A DNA stretch of 7,546 bases from JBOGED01 sp050743625 (GCA_050743625.1 JBOGED010000393.1:1-7546); one strand, 5' to 3'. Shown: positions 1 to 6,250, numbered from the stretch's first letter. Translations and numbers: made by a program. Notes: generated by a model not told the origin, from the letters alone.

Positions 1-774
1 GGCGTCGACGGCACGGTGCGCGTGTGGCAGGGGGCAGGTGACGACAACCCGGTCGTGCTGCGCGGCCACGACAACGGGGTGAACGGCGTGGCGTTCAGTC
101 CTGACGGGCAGCGGCTGGCCAGCGCCGGCGTCGACGGCACGGTGCGCGTGCGGCAGGTGGCGGGTGATGCCGATCTGGTCGTGCTGACTGGCCACGACAG
201 CCCGGTATCGGGAGTGGCGTTCAGTTCTGACGGGCAGCGGCTGGCCAGCGCAGGCGTCGATGGTACGGTGCGCGTGTGGCAGGTGGCAGGCGGTGTCGAT
301 CCGATCGTGCTGACCGGCCACGACGGCACCTTGAACGGTGTGGCGTTCAGTTCTGACGGGCAGCGGCTGGCCAGCGCCAGCTCCGATGGCACGCTGCGGA
401 TCTGGACGCTGGCAGGCGACGTGGATCCCATCGTGCTGCGCGGCCACGACGGTCAGGTATTGGGCGTGGCGTTTAGCCCTGACGGGCGACGGGTCGTCAG
501 CGCCGGCCAGGACGGCACCGTGCGCGTCTGGGACTCCATGGGCGGACCCGCCCTTGTCAGGCTGCGCGGCCACCAGGGCCCTGCGACCAGCGTCGCGTTC
601 AGCCCCGACGGCCACCGGATCGCCAGCGCAAGCGCCGATACCACGGTGCGGGTGTGGACGTGCGAGGTGTGTGGACCCATCGAGGAGGTACTCGCCCTAG
701 CCGTGCAGCGCATCACGCGTCCACTGACGGGCGAGGAGCGCGCGACTTTCCTACACGAGACGCCACCCGCATGA
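1..774 (+). CDS. WD40 beta-propeller protein, C-terminal part (5' end outside window)
   Basis: The frame is open from base 1, so the gene starts upstream; the internal ATG at 538 and GTG codons are not credible starts. The visible 257 residues are one partial and five full WD40 blades of exactly 42 residues. Each has a GH dipeptide, a VAFSPDG-type turn and a VRVW-type strand ending the blade. After the last blade comes a short tail with CEVCGPIEEVLALA followed by a TxEER segment. In my experience this tail is typical of actinobacterial proteins with an N-terminal STAND-type NTPase, kinase or protease module and a C-terminal WD40 sensor. The propeller probably acts as a ligand-sensing or protein-binding platform; the output domain cannot be seen. 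Blade 1 (residues about 22-63) has Arg where the conserved Trp of VRVW should be. WD40 identity is certain; STAND membership is inferred. Confidence 0.93.
   Translation, partial: GVDGTVRVWQGAGDDNPVVLRGHDNGVNGVAFSPDGQRLASAGVDGTVRVRQVAGDADLVVLTGHDSPVSGVAFSSDGQRLASAGVDGTVRVWQVAGGVDPIVLTGHDGTLNGVAFSSDGQRLASASSDGTLRIWTLAGDVDPIVLRGHDGQVLGVAFSPDGRRVVSAGQDGTVRVWDSMGGPALVRLRGHQGPATSVAFSPDGHRIASASADTTVRVWTCEVCGPIEEVLALAVQRITRPLTGEERATFLHETPPA
64..657 (+). repeat. 126-bp tandem repeat encoding WD40 blades
   Basis: GGCCAC (Gly-His) recurs at 64, 190, 316, 442 and 568, a strict 126-bp period with no indels. Units 2 and 3 share a 38-base identical block from the valine codon through the SSDGQRLASA segment, and unit 1 differs there by one base (Pro to Ser). 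Units 4 and 5 are more diverged. The similarity is at DNA level as well as protein level, which suggests recent unit duplication or gene conversion within the propeller. Confidence 0.9.
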
Positions 775-831
775 TCGGACCGGCGGTTCCGAGCCTCTCG
801 GTAAACACCTACGGGGGGGACCGATTCGGTA

Positions 832-846
832 ACAGCTGTGAGCTGT
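832..846. repeat. Short perfect inverted repeat, 6-bp arms
   Basis: ACAGCT-GTG-AGCTGT is a perfect inverted repeat 58 bases past the WD40 stop. There is no T-tract after it, so it is not a standard terminator; it could be a protein-binding site or chance. Function unknown. Confidence 0.35.
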
Positions 847-863
847 CAAGGTGACGGTTGATC

Positions 864-881
864 TGCCAGGTCTGGCATTTT
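864..881 (+). terminator. Possible intrinsic terminator of the WD40 gene
   Basis: TGCCA-GGTC-TGGCA forms a 5-bp stem (6 bp if the central pair closes) followed at once by TTTT. It lies about 90 bases after the WD40 stop, on the right strand. The stem is short and the T-run only four bases, so it may be weak; actinomycete terminators often lack long T-tracts. Confidence 0.4.
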
Positions 882-947
882 ACGACTGGACGCACATCGC
901 ACAGATGACCTGTGAACCCCCCGTCCTTCGTGTGCGCGCTGCTATGC

Positions 948-971
948 CAGTCTCTTTCCGACCAGAGACTG
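948..971. terminator. Hairpin between convergent genes, possible terminator for the minus-strand regulator
   Basis: CAGTCTCT, an 8-base loop and AGAGACTG give a perfect 8-bp stem. It can extend outward to about 12 bp with bulges, through ATGC on the left and a GC..AT on the right. It lies 45 bases past the stop of the minus-strand TPR-XRE gene. No T-run follows on either strand, so it fits the I-shaped (T-less) terminators proposed for actinobacteria, or a 3'-end stabilising hairpin. Confidence 0.4.
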
Positions 972-1016
972 TGCCATCCATTGCAGGTTGACGGACGGAT
1001 CGAGCTGTAGTGCTTG

Positions 1017-2468
1017 CTAGTTGGGGTTGTTGGTGCGGAGAGTCTGCAGGTGGTCGGCGAAGTCGCGGGTGGCGGGCAGGTCGCGGTGGTGGAGGGTCAA
1101 CGCCGTGAGGAGCTCGCCGGCCTGTTGAAGGTTGGGCTCTGCGATCCCGCGGGTGATCGCGAGCGCGTCGGTGGCCAGGCGGATGCCTTCCTCGGGGTGG
1201 CCTTGGTGGACGTGGCAGATCGCGAGGTTGATCTGGGATTGAGGAAGGTTGGAACTGATCACGAACGGCGGCGATGCGGTCTGGTAGCAGGCGATCGCCT
1301 GGCGTGCGTGAGGCTCGGCGTCTTTGGGCTGTCCGAGCCACAGCAGCGAGATGCCCGTGTAAAGCTGTAGGCCGCCGGGGCTGCATGACCACCACCCGCC
1401 AATGGGGTCGTCGCCGAGTTGGTGGCTGCGGAGCTCGCGCTCGGCGCGCCCCAGCGCCTCGAATACGCCTGAGCGGTCACCCATCCGCGCGAGCGCGCGC
1501 GCCTCGCCTCGGACGGCGAGCAGGGCGCGCTGCGCGCCGTTGGTGGCGTAGCGCTGGCCATCTTGCGCGTAGGACAGCGCCATGGGGAAGTCCTCGTCCC
1601 ACAGCGCCACGGTGCTTTGGTCCACTCGTACCGAGGCGAGCAGTGTGTCGTCGCCGACCTCGCGGGCGAGCTGTTCGGCGGTCAGGAGATGAGCGTAGGC
1701 GACTGGGTAGTCGCCAAGCTCGAAGGACATGAACCCCAGCAGTGCGGAGAGTTGCCCGGCGATGCGGTACAACGCCCGGCGCTGGGCCAGTGTCTGCTGG
1801 CCGTCCAGCAGCGCCTCGACCTCATCGCGCAGCGCGGACACCGCGCGTAGCATCTGGCCGCTTGGCGTGTGCTCGTAGTTCCGCAGGAAACTCGCGACCC
1901 GCAGCTCCAGATGCTCGAGCGTGAACGGGCTGACGTTGGACCTTTCGAGCTTGCGGGATAGCCGCATCGACGCCAGACCGCTCTGCTCGAGGGCCACGCT
2001 TACCCCGGTCGCTCCCGCTGCGCGGAACAGCTGCCTGCGGTCCGTGTCCGTCTCCTCGCCGTCCGCCTGCGTGTCGCGGCCAGCGTAGTCCGCCGGTGGT
2101 TCCTCGGCCGGCTCGGGTAACTCGGCGGGGGCATAGTCGCAGCCGTAGCCGAGCAGGTCAGCCCTGGTCTCATACACCCGGCACAGGCGATCCAGATACT
2201 CCTCACCGGGCTGCGCCTTGCCGTGCTCCCAGCGGCACAACCGGCCCGTGGTCAGGCCGGGGCGCGCCAATCCGTCGGCGTCGTAAGTGGCCAGGATCGC
2301 TTCGACCGCCCGTGGGCGGGTCCAGCCGCATGCCAGCCGGTGCGCCTTCAACCGCGACATCCCGAACTGGTCGGCGATCGCCTCGACGATTTTGGCCACC
2401 GACCAGCCCCGCGCCAGCCGCTCGGCGCGGAGCGCGGCGGTCTGCTGCAAGTCCACGCTGCCCTCCAT
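1017..2468 (-). CDS. XRE-type transcriptional regulator with TPR-like C-terminal domain
   Basis: A 483-residue predicted cytoplasmic DNA-binding regulator. The N-terminal ~110 residues carry the helix-turn-helix region: LARGWSVAKIVEAI, then LTTGRLCRWEHGKAQP at about residues 72-87, the usual XRE recognition-helix and turn pattern. A Pro/Glu-rich linker (about 112-145) follows, then DRRQLFRAAGATG at about 143-155, a pseudo-signal-like segment common in this actinobacterial family. The rest is helical with TPR-like blocks (for example LGDYPVAYAHLLTAEQLARE and LAICHVHQGHPEEGIRLATDAL) down to the stop. The open frame extends back to 2597, but the extra 43 residues look non-coding. The ATG at 2468 is preceded by AAAGGGAGAGG at suitable spacing, so I chose it. 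The gene is convergent with the WD40 gene and divergent from whiB. TPRs in such proteins often bind a peptide or partner; the ligand and targets here are unknown. Confidence 0.88.
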   Translation of the reverse strand: MEGSVDLQQTAALRAERLARGWSVAKIVEAIADQFGMSRLKAHRLACGWTRPRAVEAILATYDADGLARPGLTTGRLCRWEHGKAQPGEEYLDRLCRVYETRADLLGYGCDYAPAELPEPAEEPPADYAGRDTQADGEETDTDRRQLFRAAGATGVSVALEQSGLASMRLSRKLERSNVSPFTLEHLELRVASFLRNYEHTPSGQMLRAVSALRDEVEALLDGQQTLAQRRALYRIAGQLSALLGFMSFELGDYPVAYAHLLTAEQLAREVGDDTLLASVRVDQSTVALWDEDFPMALSYAQDGQRYATNGAQRALLAVRGEARALARMGDRSGVFEALGRAERELRSHQLGDDPIGGWWSCSPGGLQLYTGISLLWLGQPKDAEPHARQAIACYQTASPPFVISSNLPQSQINLAICHVHQGHPEEGIRLATDALAITRGIAEPNLQQAGELLTALTLHHRDLPATRDFADHLQTLRTNNPN

Positions 2469-2750
2469 GACGCCTCTCCCTTTCCTATCGTGGCTGTCAG
2501 TCACAGGTCGCGATACACCCGTGCACCGTATGTCACCTGGCGTCCACTTGAGGGGGTGGTGTCGAGGGCCGGCACCCGATGTATTGCGGGGCGGCAACCC
2601 GGGTGTCGCCGCGAGGGACTACTGTCCGCGCGACGCCATGGCGGCGGCCTGCCTCGGCGATGCCGAGCCCAGGCATTGCCTGTGGCCGCGGGAGCGTGGG
2701 ACGGTCGGGCACCTTCTTCCCTTCCCCTGGTGACGACAAGGCGACCCTTC
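2469..2750. other. Divergent intergenic region between TPR-XRE regulator and whiB
   Basis: This 282-bp gap must hold the promoters of both flanking genes. On the minus strand a GTGACA, 15-base spacer, TATCGC arrangement lies about 40 bases before the regulator start, but the spacer is short and the -10 poor. CAGGT at about 2503 and ACCTG at about 2535 form a widely spaced inverted pair. No convincing promoter for whiB was found. No RNA gene or ORF with coding character was seen. Confidence 0.3.
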
Positions 2751-3002
2751 ATGGACTGGAGAGATCACGCGGCATGCCTGGACACCGATCCCGAGTTGTT
2801 CTTCCCTATCGGGACGACCGGTCCCGCGCTGAATCAGATCGAGCGCGCCAAGGCGGTCTGCCAGCGCTGCGACGTGGCGACCCAATGCCTGGAGTGGGCG
2901 ATCGCGACGCGCCAGGACGCCGGCGTCTGGGGCGGGCTGACCGACGACGAGCGCCGCGCCCTGCGCCGCAGCCGACAGCGCCGCAAACGCACCGCAAGCT
3001 GA
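2751..3002 (+). CDS. WhiB-family Fe-S transcriptional regulator (Wbl protein)
   Basis: An 83-residue protein of normal Wbl length. The four cluster ligands are present: Cys9, then Cys37-X2-Cys40-X5-Cys46. The GVWGGL turn is at residues 58-63, and a basic Arg/Lys-rich C-terminus (residues 69-80) is the expected DNA-contact tail. Wbl proteins hold a [4Fe-4S] cluster that responds to O2 or NO and usually bind the primary sigma factor to control development, redox response or antibiotic resistance; these roles are family knowledge. The ATG at 2751 has AAGGCG about 7 bases upstream. A GTG at 2730 in frame would add seven residues but is less well placed. The gene stands alone, 125 bases before the next gene and divergent from the TPR-XRE regulator. 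It begins MDWRDHAAC, the classical Wbl opening. Which Wbl class it belongs to cannot be told from the window. Confidence 0.95.
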   Translation: MDWRDHAACLDTDPELFFPIGTTGPALNQIERAKAVCQRCDVATQCLEWAIATRQDAGVWGGLTDDERRALRRSRQRRKRTAS

Positions 3003-3060
3003 CCCCACATCAACGAGTCGCACACCTACAGACTACACATGCATACATCTGAAAATTTGC

Positions 3061-3089
3061 TTGTCCATTCCAGTCGACGACCTGATACT
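3061..3089 (+). promoter_or_regulatory. Sigma70-like promoter of the DUF6879/XRE operon
   Basis: TTGTCC (3061-3066), a 17-base spacer and GATACT (3084-3089); each hexamer matches 4 of 6 positions of the housekeeping consensus. It sits in a locally AT-rich stretch, and the predicted transcription start near 3096 leaves a leader of about 32 bases with AAGGAGG at 3116-3122. The position fits transcription of the three-gene operon from 3128. Confidence 0.55.
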
Positions 3090-3096
3090 CGACTGG
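3070..3096. promoter_or_regulatory. Perfect inverted repeat over the -10 element, candidate operator
   Basis: CCAGTCGA (3070-3077) and TCGACTGG (3089-3096) are perfect 8-bp arms separated by 11 bases, centre-to-centre about 19 bp, close to two helical turns. The repeat spans the spacer, the -10 and the expected start site of the promoter at 3061-3089. A dimeric regulator bound here would block transcription. The obvious candidate is the XRE protein encoded at the end of this operon (autoregulation), but WhiB or the TPR-XRE protein cannot be excluded. Confidence 0.55.
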
Positions 3097-3127
3097 CTCT
3101 GTTCGCAAGCACGGCAAGGAGGCTGCG

Positions 3128-3349
3128 GTGAGACTCACGCGCATTTCAGGTGACGGCTCCTGCAACAATGGCACGTGCCCGACGGTGTTCGCGATCGACG
3201 ACGGCAAGGATGAGGTGGTGGTGCAGGGTTATACGGTGATCGACGCCGGGGCGCTGGCCCAGCTGGACCTCCCACCCGGGGAGAGCGCGGTCCGAGTGCC
3301 ACTGGGGCTGCTCCTGGACGCCGCCGCCAGCCTGGAGGACAGCTCGTGA
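3128..3349 (+). CDS. Small conserved actinobacterial protein with CX4C motif, first gene of DUF6879/XRE operon
   Basis: A 73-residue protein of unknown function. It starts at GTG, with a strong AAGGAGG at 3116-3122 five bases upstream, which fixes the start. It opens MRLTRISG, followed by Cys12-NNGT-Cys17-PTVF, then a short beta-rich core (VVVQGYTVIDAGAL), a conserved-looking PPGESAVRVPLGLLLDA segment and an acidic tail. I recognise this pattern as a small family found beside DUF6879 and DUF5753 genes in actinomycetes; this is memory, not a search. The CX4C pair could bind metal or form a disulfide. Its stop overlaps the start of the next gene in GTGA (3346-3349), so the two are probably translationally coupled. 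No signal peptide or membrane segment is visible, so it should be cytoplasmic. Confidence 0.85.
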   Translation: MRLTRISGDGSCNNGTCPTVFAIDDGKDEVVVQGYTVIDAGALAQLDLPPGESAVRVPLGLLLDAAASLEDSS

Positions 3350-3882
3350 ATGTTGAGGAGTTCGGCCGGTTGTTCACGGCCTTCCAGCGGTCTGCGTTCC
3401 GCTTGGAGACGCTTGGCCAGTACCTGGTTGCCGAGGAGGCCGACGAGTTCGCCGCCTTCCAGGCCGGCCGCCCGCCCTCCCGGCGCACACCAGAGGACGA
3501 CGAGTGGCTGCGGATGATCGCCCAGGACGCCGCGGCCGGAAAGCACTGGTGTCGGGTGCACGTCGTCGAGCACCCGTTGACGGCCTATCTGCGTTATGAG
3601 CTGGCCTGCTATCCCGACAGCGTCGCCGCCGGTGAGCGGGTGCTCATCGCCGACCAGGACGCCCACCCTGGACTGGCCGCGCTCGATCGTGAGGATTTCT
3701 GGCTGTTCGACGACCGGCTCGTCGTACGCATGCGTTACGACGGCGAGGGTCACTGGCTGGGCGCCGAGCGCGCTGCAGACGTTGACCTGGAGGAGTACCG
3801 TCACCGCCGCGACCTCGCGCTCGCGCATGCGGTGCCTCTCGATGAGTACCTGACCAAGGGCAAAGGACGTTTGCGCGTGTGA
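3346..3882 (+). CDS. DUF6879 family protein
   Basis: A 178-residue cytoplasmic protein of unknown function, at the family's usual length. It matches the DUF6879 pattern: N-terminal EEFGRLFTAFQRSAFRLET (residues 4-22), then VHVVEHPLTAYLRYE (71-85) and DFWLFDD followed by VVRMRYD (117-132), with a Leu-Gly-Ala-Glu near 138-141. In actinomycetes this family commonly lies directly beside DUF5753/XRE regulators of the Scr1/WhiJ type, which suggests a partner or effector for the regulator; the biochemical role is not known. It starts at GTG inside GTGA shared with the preceding stop, and ends in another GTGA (3879-3882) that starts the XRE gene, so the three proteins are probably made in linked amounts. 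Confidence 0.88.
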   Translation: MNVEEFGRLFTAFQRSAFRLETLGQYLVAEEADEFAAFQAGRPPSRRTPEDDEWLRMIAQDAAAGKHWCRVHVVEHPLTAYLRYELACYPDSVAAGERVLIADQDAHPGLAALDREDFWLFDDRLVVRMRYDGEGHWLGAERAADVDLEEYRHRRDLALAHAVPLDEYLTKGKGRLRV

Positions 3883-4739
3883 GGAGCGACGTCGACGAGG
3901 CGGCGGCTTCGGCCCGGAGCCGTTTGGCGGCCACGCTGCGCCATTTGCGGCACCGGGCCGATCTTTCCGGTGAACAGCTCGCCAAGTTGCTCGGTGTGTC
4001 GCAGTCGAAGGTCTCCCGGGTAGAGAACGGTCGCACCGCCCCATCGGTCGCCGACGTCCAGGCGTGGGCGCGCGCGTGTGGCGCTGGCAGCGAGATGGTC
4101 GAAGACCTCGTCGGCCGCGCTGAGCAGGTGCTGACCGAGGCCAGGACCTGGCGCAGCCAGCTGGCAGGCGGGCTGCCCGCAAAACAAGAGCAGATCGGTC
4201 AACTGGAGGCGGACGCGCAGGTGATCCGCTTGTTCCAGAGCACGGGTGTTCCCGGGTTGCTGCAGACGGCCGAGTACGCCCGGCGGGTGTTCATGTTGGC
4301 CAACCCGTCCGAGCGCCCGGACGTCGCCGCGGGCGTCGCGGCCCGGCTGGAACGCCAGCAGGTGCTATTCGACGAGACCAAGCGATTCGAGTTCCTGATC
4401 TGTGAGGCGGCGCTGCGCTGGCCGATCGCCTCGCCGTTCGCGATGCTCGGCCAGCTCGACCGGATCGGCTCGCTGCTGGACCTGCCACACGTCGACATCG
4501 GCATCGTCCCACTCGACGGGCCCGCACCGACGCTGCTGCCGCACGCGTTCTGCGTGTTCGGCGACGACCCCGACGACGCGCTGGTCACCGTCGAGACCCT
4601 GACCGCAGAGCTGTACGTCCGCGACCCACAGGACGTGAGGTTCTTCCTGGACACGTTCGCGCAATTGCGGCAGGTCGCGGAGTGGGGCGCCGAAGCCCGG
4701 GCGTTGCTGGCCCGGATCGCCTCCGGCTTCCGCCGCTGA
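3879..4739 (+). CDS. XRE-family regulator with DUF5753 domain (Scr1/WhiJ-like antitoxin-type regulator)
   Basis: A 286-residue DNA-binding regulator. The HTH covers about residues 16-71, with recognition segment GVSQSKVSRVENGRTAPS (39-56), a textbook XRE helix. A helical linker follows (about 72-115), then the DUF5753 domain opens with FQSTGVPGLLQTAEYARRVF (119-138), the family hallmark, and continues to near the C-terminus. In known systems (S. coelicolor Scr1/Scr2, WhiJ paralogues) the regulator is encoded next to a small DUF397 protein and controls development or secondary metabolism. No DUF397 gene is present here; DUF6879 lies upstream instead. The GTG start overlaps the previous stop in GTGA. 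Its probable target includes the inverted repeat at 3070-3096; that is inference. Confidence 0.93.
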   Translation: MRSDVDEAAASARSRLAATLRHLRHRADLSGEQLAKLLGVSQSKVSRVENGRTAPSVADVQAWARACGAGSEMVEDLVGRAEQVLTEARTWRSQLAGGLPAKQEQIGQLEADAQVIRLFQSTGVPGLLQTAEYARRVFMLANPSERPDVAAGVAARLERQQVLFDETKRFEFLICEAALRWPIASPFAMLGQLDRIGSLLDLPHVDIGIVPLDGPAPTLLPHAFCVFGDDPDDALVTVETLTAELYVRDPQDVRFFLDTFAQLRQVAEWGAEARALLARIASGFRR

Positions 4740-4753
4740 CCGCCTACCCTTCC

Positions 4754-4794
4754 TATGCACAACCTGGTTGACTGTCAGAGCATAAATTGGCATA
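4754..4794. repeat. Three copies of a GCATA/TATGC half-site around a promoter
   Basis: GCATA occurs at 4780-4784 and 4790-4794, exactly 10 bp apart (one helical turn), and its complement TATGC at 4754-4758. They flank the -35 and cover the -10 of the promoter at 4768-4796. This could be a regulator binding array, but the motif is only 5 bp and chance is possible. Confidence 0.3.
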
Positions 4795-4796
4795 GT
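4768..4796 (+). promoter_or_regulatory. Sigma70-like promoter for the 85-aa gene
   Basis: TTGACT (4768-4773), a 17-base spacer and CATAGT (4791-4796). The -35 matches 5 of 6 and the -10 4 of 6 consensus bases. It lies in an AT-rich island in the 101-bp gap after the XRE gene, so the downstream small genes can be expressed apart from the operon upstream. The leader to the ATG at 4841 would be about 38 bases. Confidence 0.6.
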
Positions 4797-4840
4797 CCTG
4801 TCCCGCTGACAACTGCGGTCGACCAAGGGGGGAGGCAGCG

Positions 4841-5098
4841 ATGCACGGATCGTCAGGCCGGGAGCTGAGCAGGGCGATCGTCGGCAGCGGCCAGTACTTG
4901 GCCTTCACTCCTTGTCACCACCGGCCGGTCCGTATCCCCGAGGCAGAGATTGAGCCGCGCAACGCCGTGTGCTGCCAGATGGACGGGCGCTGCTGGGGCG
5001 TCAGCTTCGTCCGGGACGGCGCGGACTGGCATGCGGTCTGGACTCCACTGACGTCCCAGCTCAATACCGCGCCGTCGGCAACCGGCGCGCCTGCCTAA
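4841..5098 (+). CDS. Small Cys/His-containing protein of unknown function
   Basis: An 85-residue protein. The start is fixed by AAGGGGGGAGG (4825-4835) five bases upstream of ATG. Notable residues are Cys25-His26-His27, Cys44-Cys45 and Cys51, set in TPCHHRPVRIPE and AVCCQMDGRCWGV. A strand-like end (VSFVRDGADWHAVWTP) follows, then a low-complexity Ala/Thr tail. The CHH...CC...C spacing resembles a small, possibly degenerate zinc-ribbon, but I cannot assign a family. No signal peptide or membrane helix is evident. It has its own promoter and lies 12 bases before another small ORF, so the two probably form an operon. Proximity to the DUF5753 regulator suggests it could be a target or accessory partner in the place where a DUF397 gene often sits; it does not itself look like DUF397. 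Confidence 0.72.
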   Translation: MHGSSGRELSRAIVGSGQYLAFTPCHHRPVRIPEAEIEPRNAVCCQMDGRCWGVSFVRDGADWHAVWTPLTSQLNTAPSATGAPA

Positions 5099-5110
5099 AG
5101 GATGCCTGCC

Positions 5111-5350
5111 ATGTCAGTGGCCACCGGGCAGCTACGGGTCCTGATCGCCCAGGACCCCGCCGGCCTGGACCTGCTCGCCTGCACCCCCGAGCTCGCCGCC
5201 CGCCTGTTGGAGCGTTGGCCCGGAGCCATGATCGTCTACGAACGACCCGCCAGCGAGCACCAAGGCTGGCTATACCTGCCCGACCTGCGACGCGTCGCTG
5301 GCCGCGACCCGAGCGGGCGGTGGCTGACGGTCCCGCGGCCACCCCAGCCG
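5111..5350 (+). CDS. Unrecognised small ORF without its own stop; frame fuses into antisense of transporter gene
   Basis: The ATG at 5111 has AAAGGA (5097-5102) eight bases upstream; the ATG at 5102 lies inside that site and is less likely. The first ~75 residues look like a real protein: a beta strand (QLRVLIAQDP), a helix (CTPELAARLLERWPG), a second strand (AMIVYERP) and SEHQGWLYLPDLRRVAG, reaching GRWLTVPRP. From about residue 80 the sequence turns into Gln/Asp/Arg-rich low complexity. The frame stays open to a TGA at 6284-6286 only because it is codon-aligned antisense to the EamA gene, where stops would need the rare codons TTA, CTA or TCA. The end given here is where coding character fades, not a stop codon. 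If translated as is, the product would be 391 residues with a nonsense tail. The natural 3' end may have been lost by rearrangement. No family recognised. Confidence 0.5.
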
Positions 5351-6214
5351 CCCCTCGGCGACGGCGACTCCGAGCAGGACGGCGACGCTTCCGGCCAACA
5401 AGCTCCACGTCACAGGCTCGCCCAACACCAGGAAGCCCAGGACGACCGCGACGACGGGCAGCAGGTAGGTCACCGTGGACGCGGTAGTGGCGCCCTCATC
5501 CTGGATGAGCCGGTAGTTGAGGATGTAGGCCGCCCCGGTCCCCAACATCCCCAACGCAATCACGCTGGCCAGCACCGCTGGGCTCAGGTCGAGAGGACCG
5601 AAGGCGAACAGCGGTGCGGCAAGGACGAGGATCGCGACGGCGGCGGTGAGCTGGCCGGCAGCCAGGACCAGCGGCGGCAGCCCCCGCCCGATCAGGTAGC
5701 GCCGCACGTAGACATACGACAGGCCGTAACTGGCGGCAGCAACAAGGCACGCCGCCTCACCCGCAAGAGAGCCTTCGAGCCCAGCCTGCCGCCACGGCTC
5801 CAGGACCGTGACCGCTCCGGCGAAGCCGAGCAGGAGCCCAGCGATACGCCTGCGCGTCGCCCGCTCTTCCTGGCCGACCGCGATCGCGATCCCCAAGGTG
5901 AACAACGGAGTCGTCGCGTTCAACGCACCGGCGACATGGGACGGGACAGTCTGCTCGGCCCACGCGAACAAGAAATACGGGACGATATTGGCGATCACCG
6001 CAGCCACGCCCAGATGACCCCACACCCGCCACCCGGTCGGCAGGCGCAGATGCCGGACGCCGACGACCGCCAGCAAGACCCCTGCGCCCAGCAGCATGCG
6101 AGCCGCCACGATCGAAAACGGGCTCAACCCCTGCAACGCGACCCGGATCAGCAGGAAGTTCGACCCCCACAACAGCGCCAACAAGCCAAACCGGACACCG
6201 CTCCCTCGGGTCAT
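5270..6214 (-). CDS. EamA/DMT-superfamily transporter
   Basis: A 314-residue inner-membrane protein of about ten transmembrane helices in two EamA repeats (roughly residues 8-137 and 150-287). Family marks are GLLALLWGSNFLLIRVAL at the start of helix 1, a PSHVAGALNATTPLFT segment (91-106), and LGEPVTW (264-270) before the last helix. DMT exporters of this type move amino acids, metabolites or drugs outward; the substrate cannot be told. The ATG at 6214 gives the normal N-terminus. An ATG at 6268 would add 18 charged residues and abuts a -10-like motif, so it is less likely; neither has a strong ribosome site. The EamA core ends near 5350; the last ~26 residues (GWPRDRQPPP and on) are translated from the antisense of the small ORF at 5111, and the TAG stop is the complement of that ORF's CTA Leu54. 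Divergent from a GntR repressor, its likely controller. Confidence 0.9.
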   Translation of the reverse strand: MTRGSGVRFGLLALLWGSNFLLIRVALQGLSPFSIVAARMLLGAGVLLAVVGVRHLRLPTGWRVWGHLGVAAVIANIVPYFLFAWAEQTVPSHVAGALNATTPLFTLGIAIAVGQEERATRRRIAGLLLGFAGAVTVLEPWRQAGLEGSLAGEAACLVAAASYGLSYVYVRRYLIGRGLPPLVLAAGQLTAAVAILVLAAPLFAFGPLDLSPAVLASVIALGMLGTGAAYILNYRLIQDEGATTASTVTYLLPVVAVVLGFLVLGEPVTWSLLAGSVAVLLGVAVAEGRLGWPRDRQPPPARVAASDASQVGQV

Positions 6215-6250
6215 TCTCTTGCTGTCGCCCTCGTCACTACGGGCTCGCTC

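Noticed and set aside
64..657. Tandem repeat as a CRISPR array or non-coding satellite
   Set aside because: The 126-bp period encodes in-frame WD40 blades with no spacer/repeat alternation.
880..1395. Minus-strand ORF of 171 residues
   Set aside because: Arg/Pro-rich out-of-frame shadow of the TPR-XRE gene's 3' part plus the intergenic gap; no domain and no ribosome site.
2469..2597. N-terminal extension of the TPR-XRE gene to the ATG at 2597
   Set aside because: The added 43 residues do not resemble the family N-terminus, and the ATG at 2468 has a good ribosome site.
2223..2750. Upstream extension of the WhiB reading frame
   Set aside because: Wbl proteins start close to the first Cys; the extension overlaps the divergent regulator in antisense and looks non-coding.
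3229..4182. Minus-strand ORF of 317 residues over DUF6879 and XRE genes
   Set aside because: Antisense shadow; the plus-strand genes there have clear family motifs and coupled starts.
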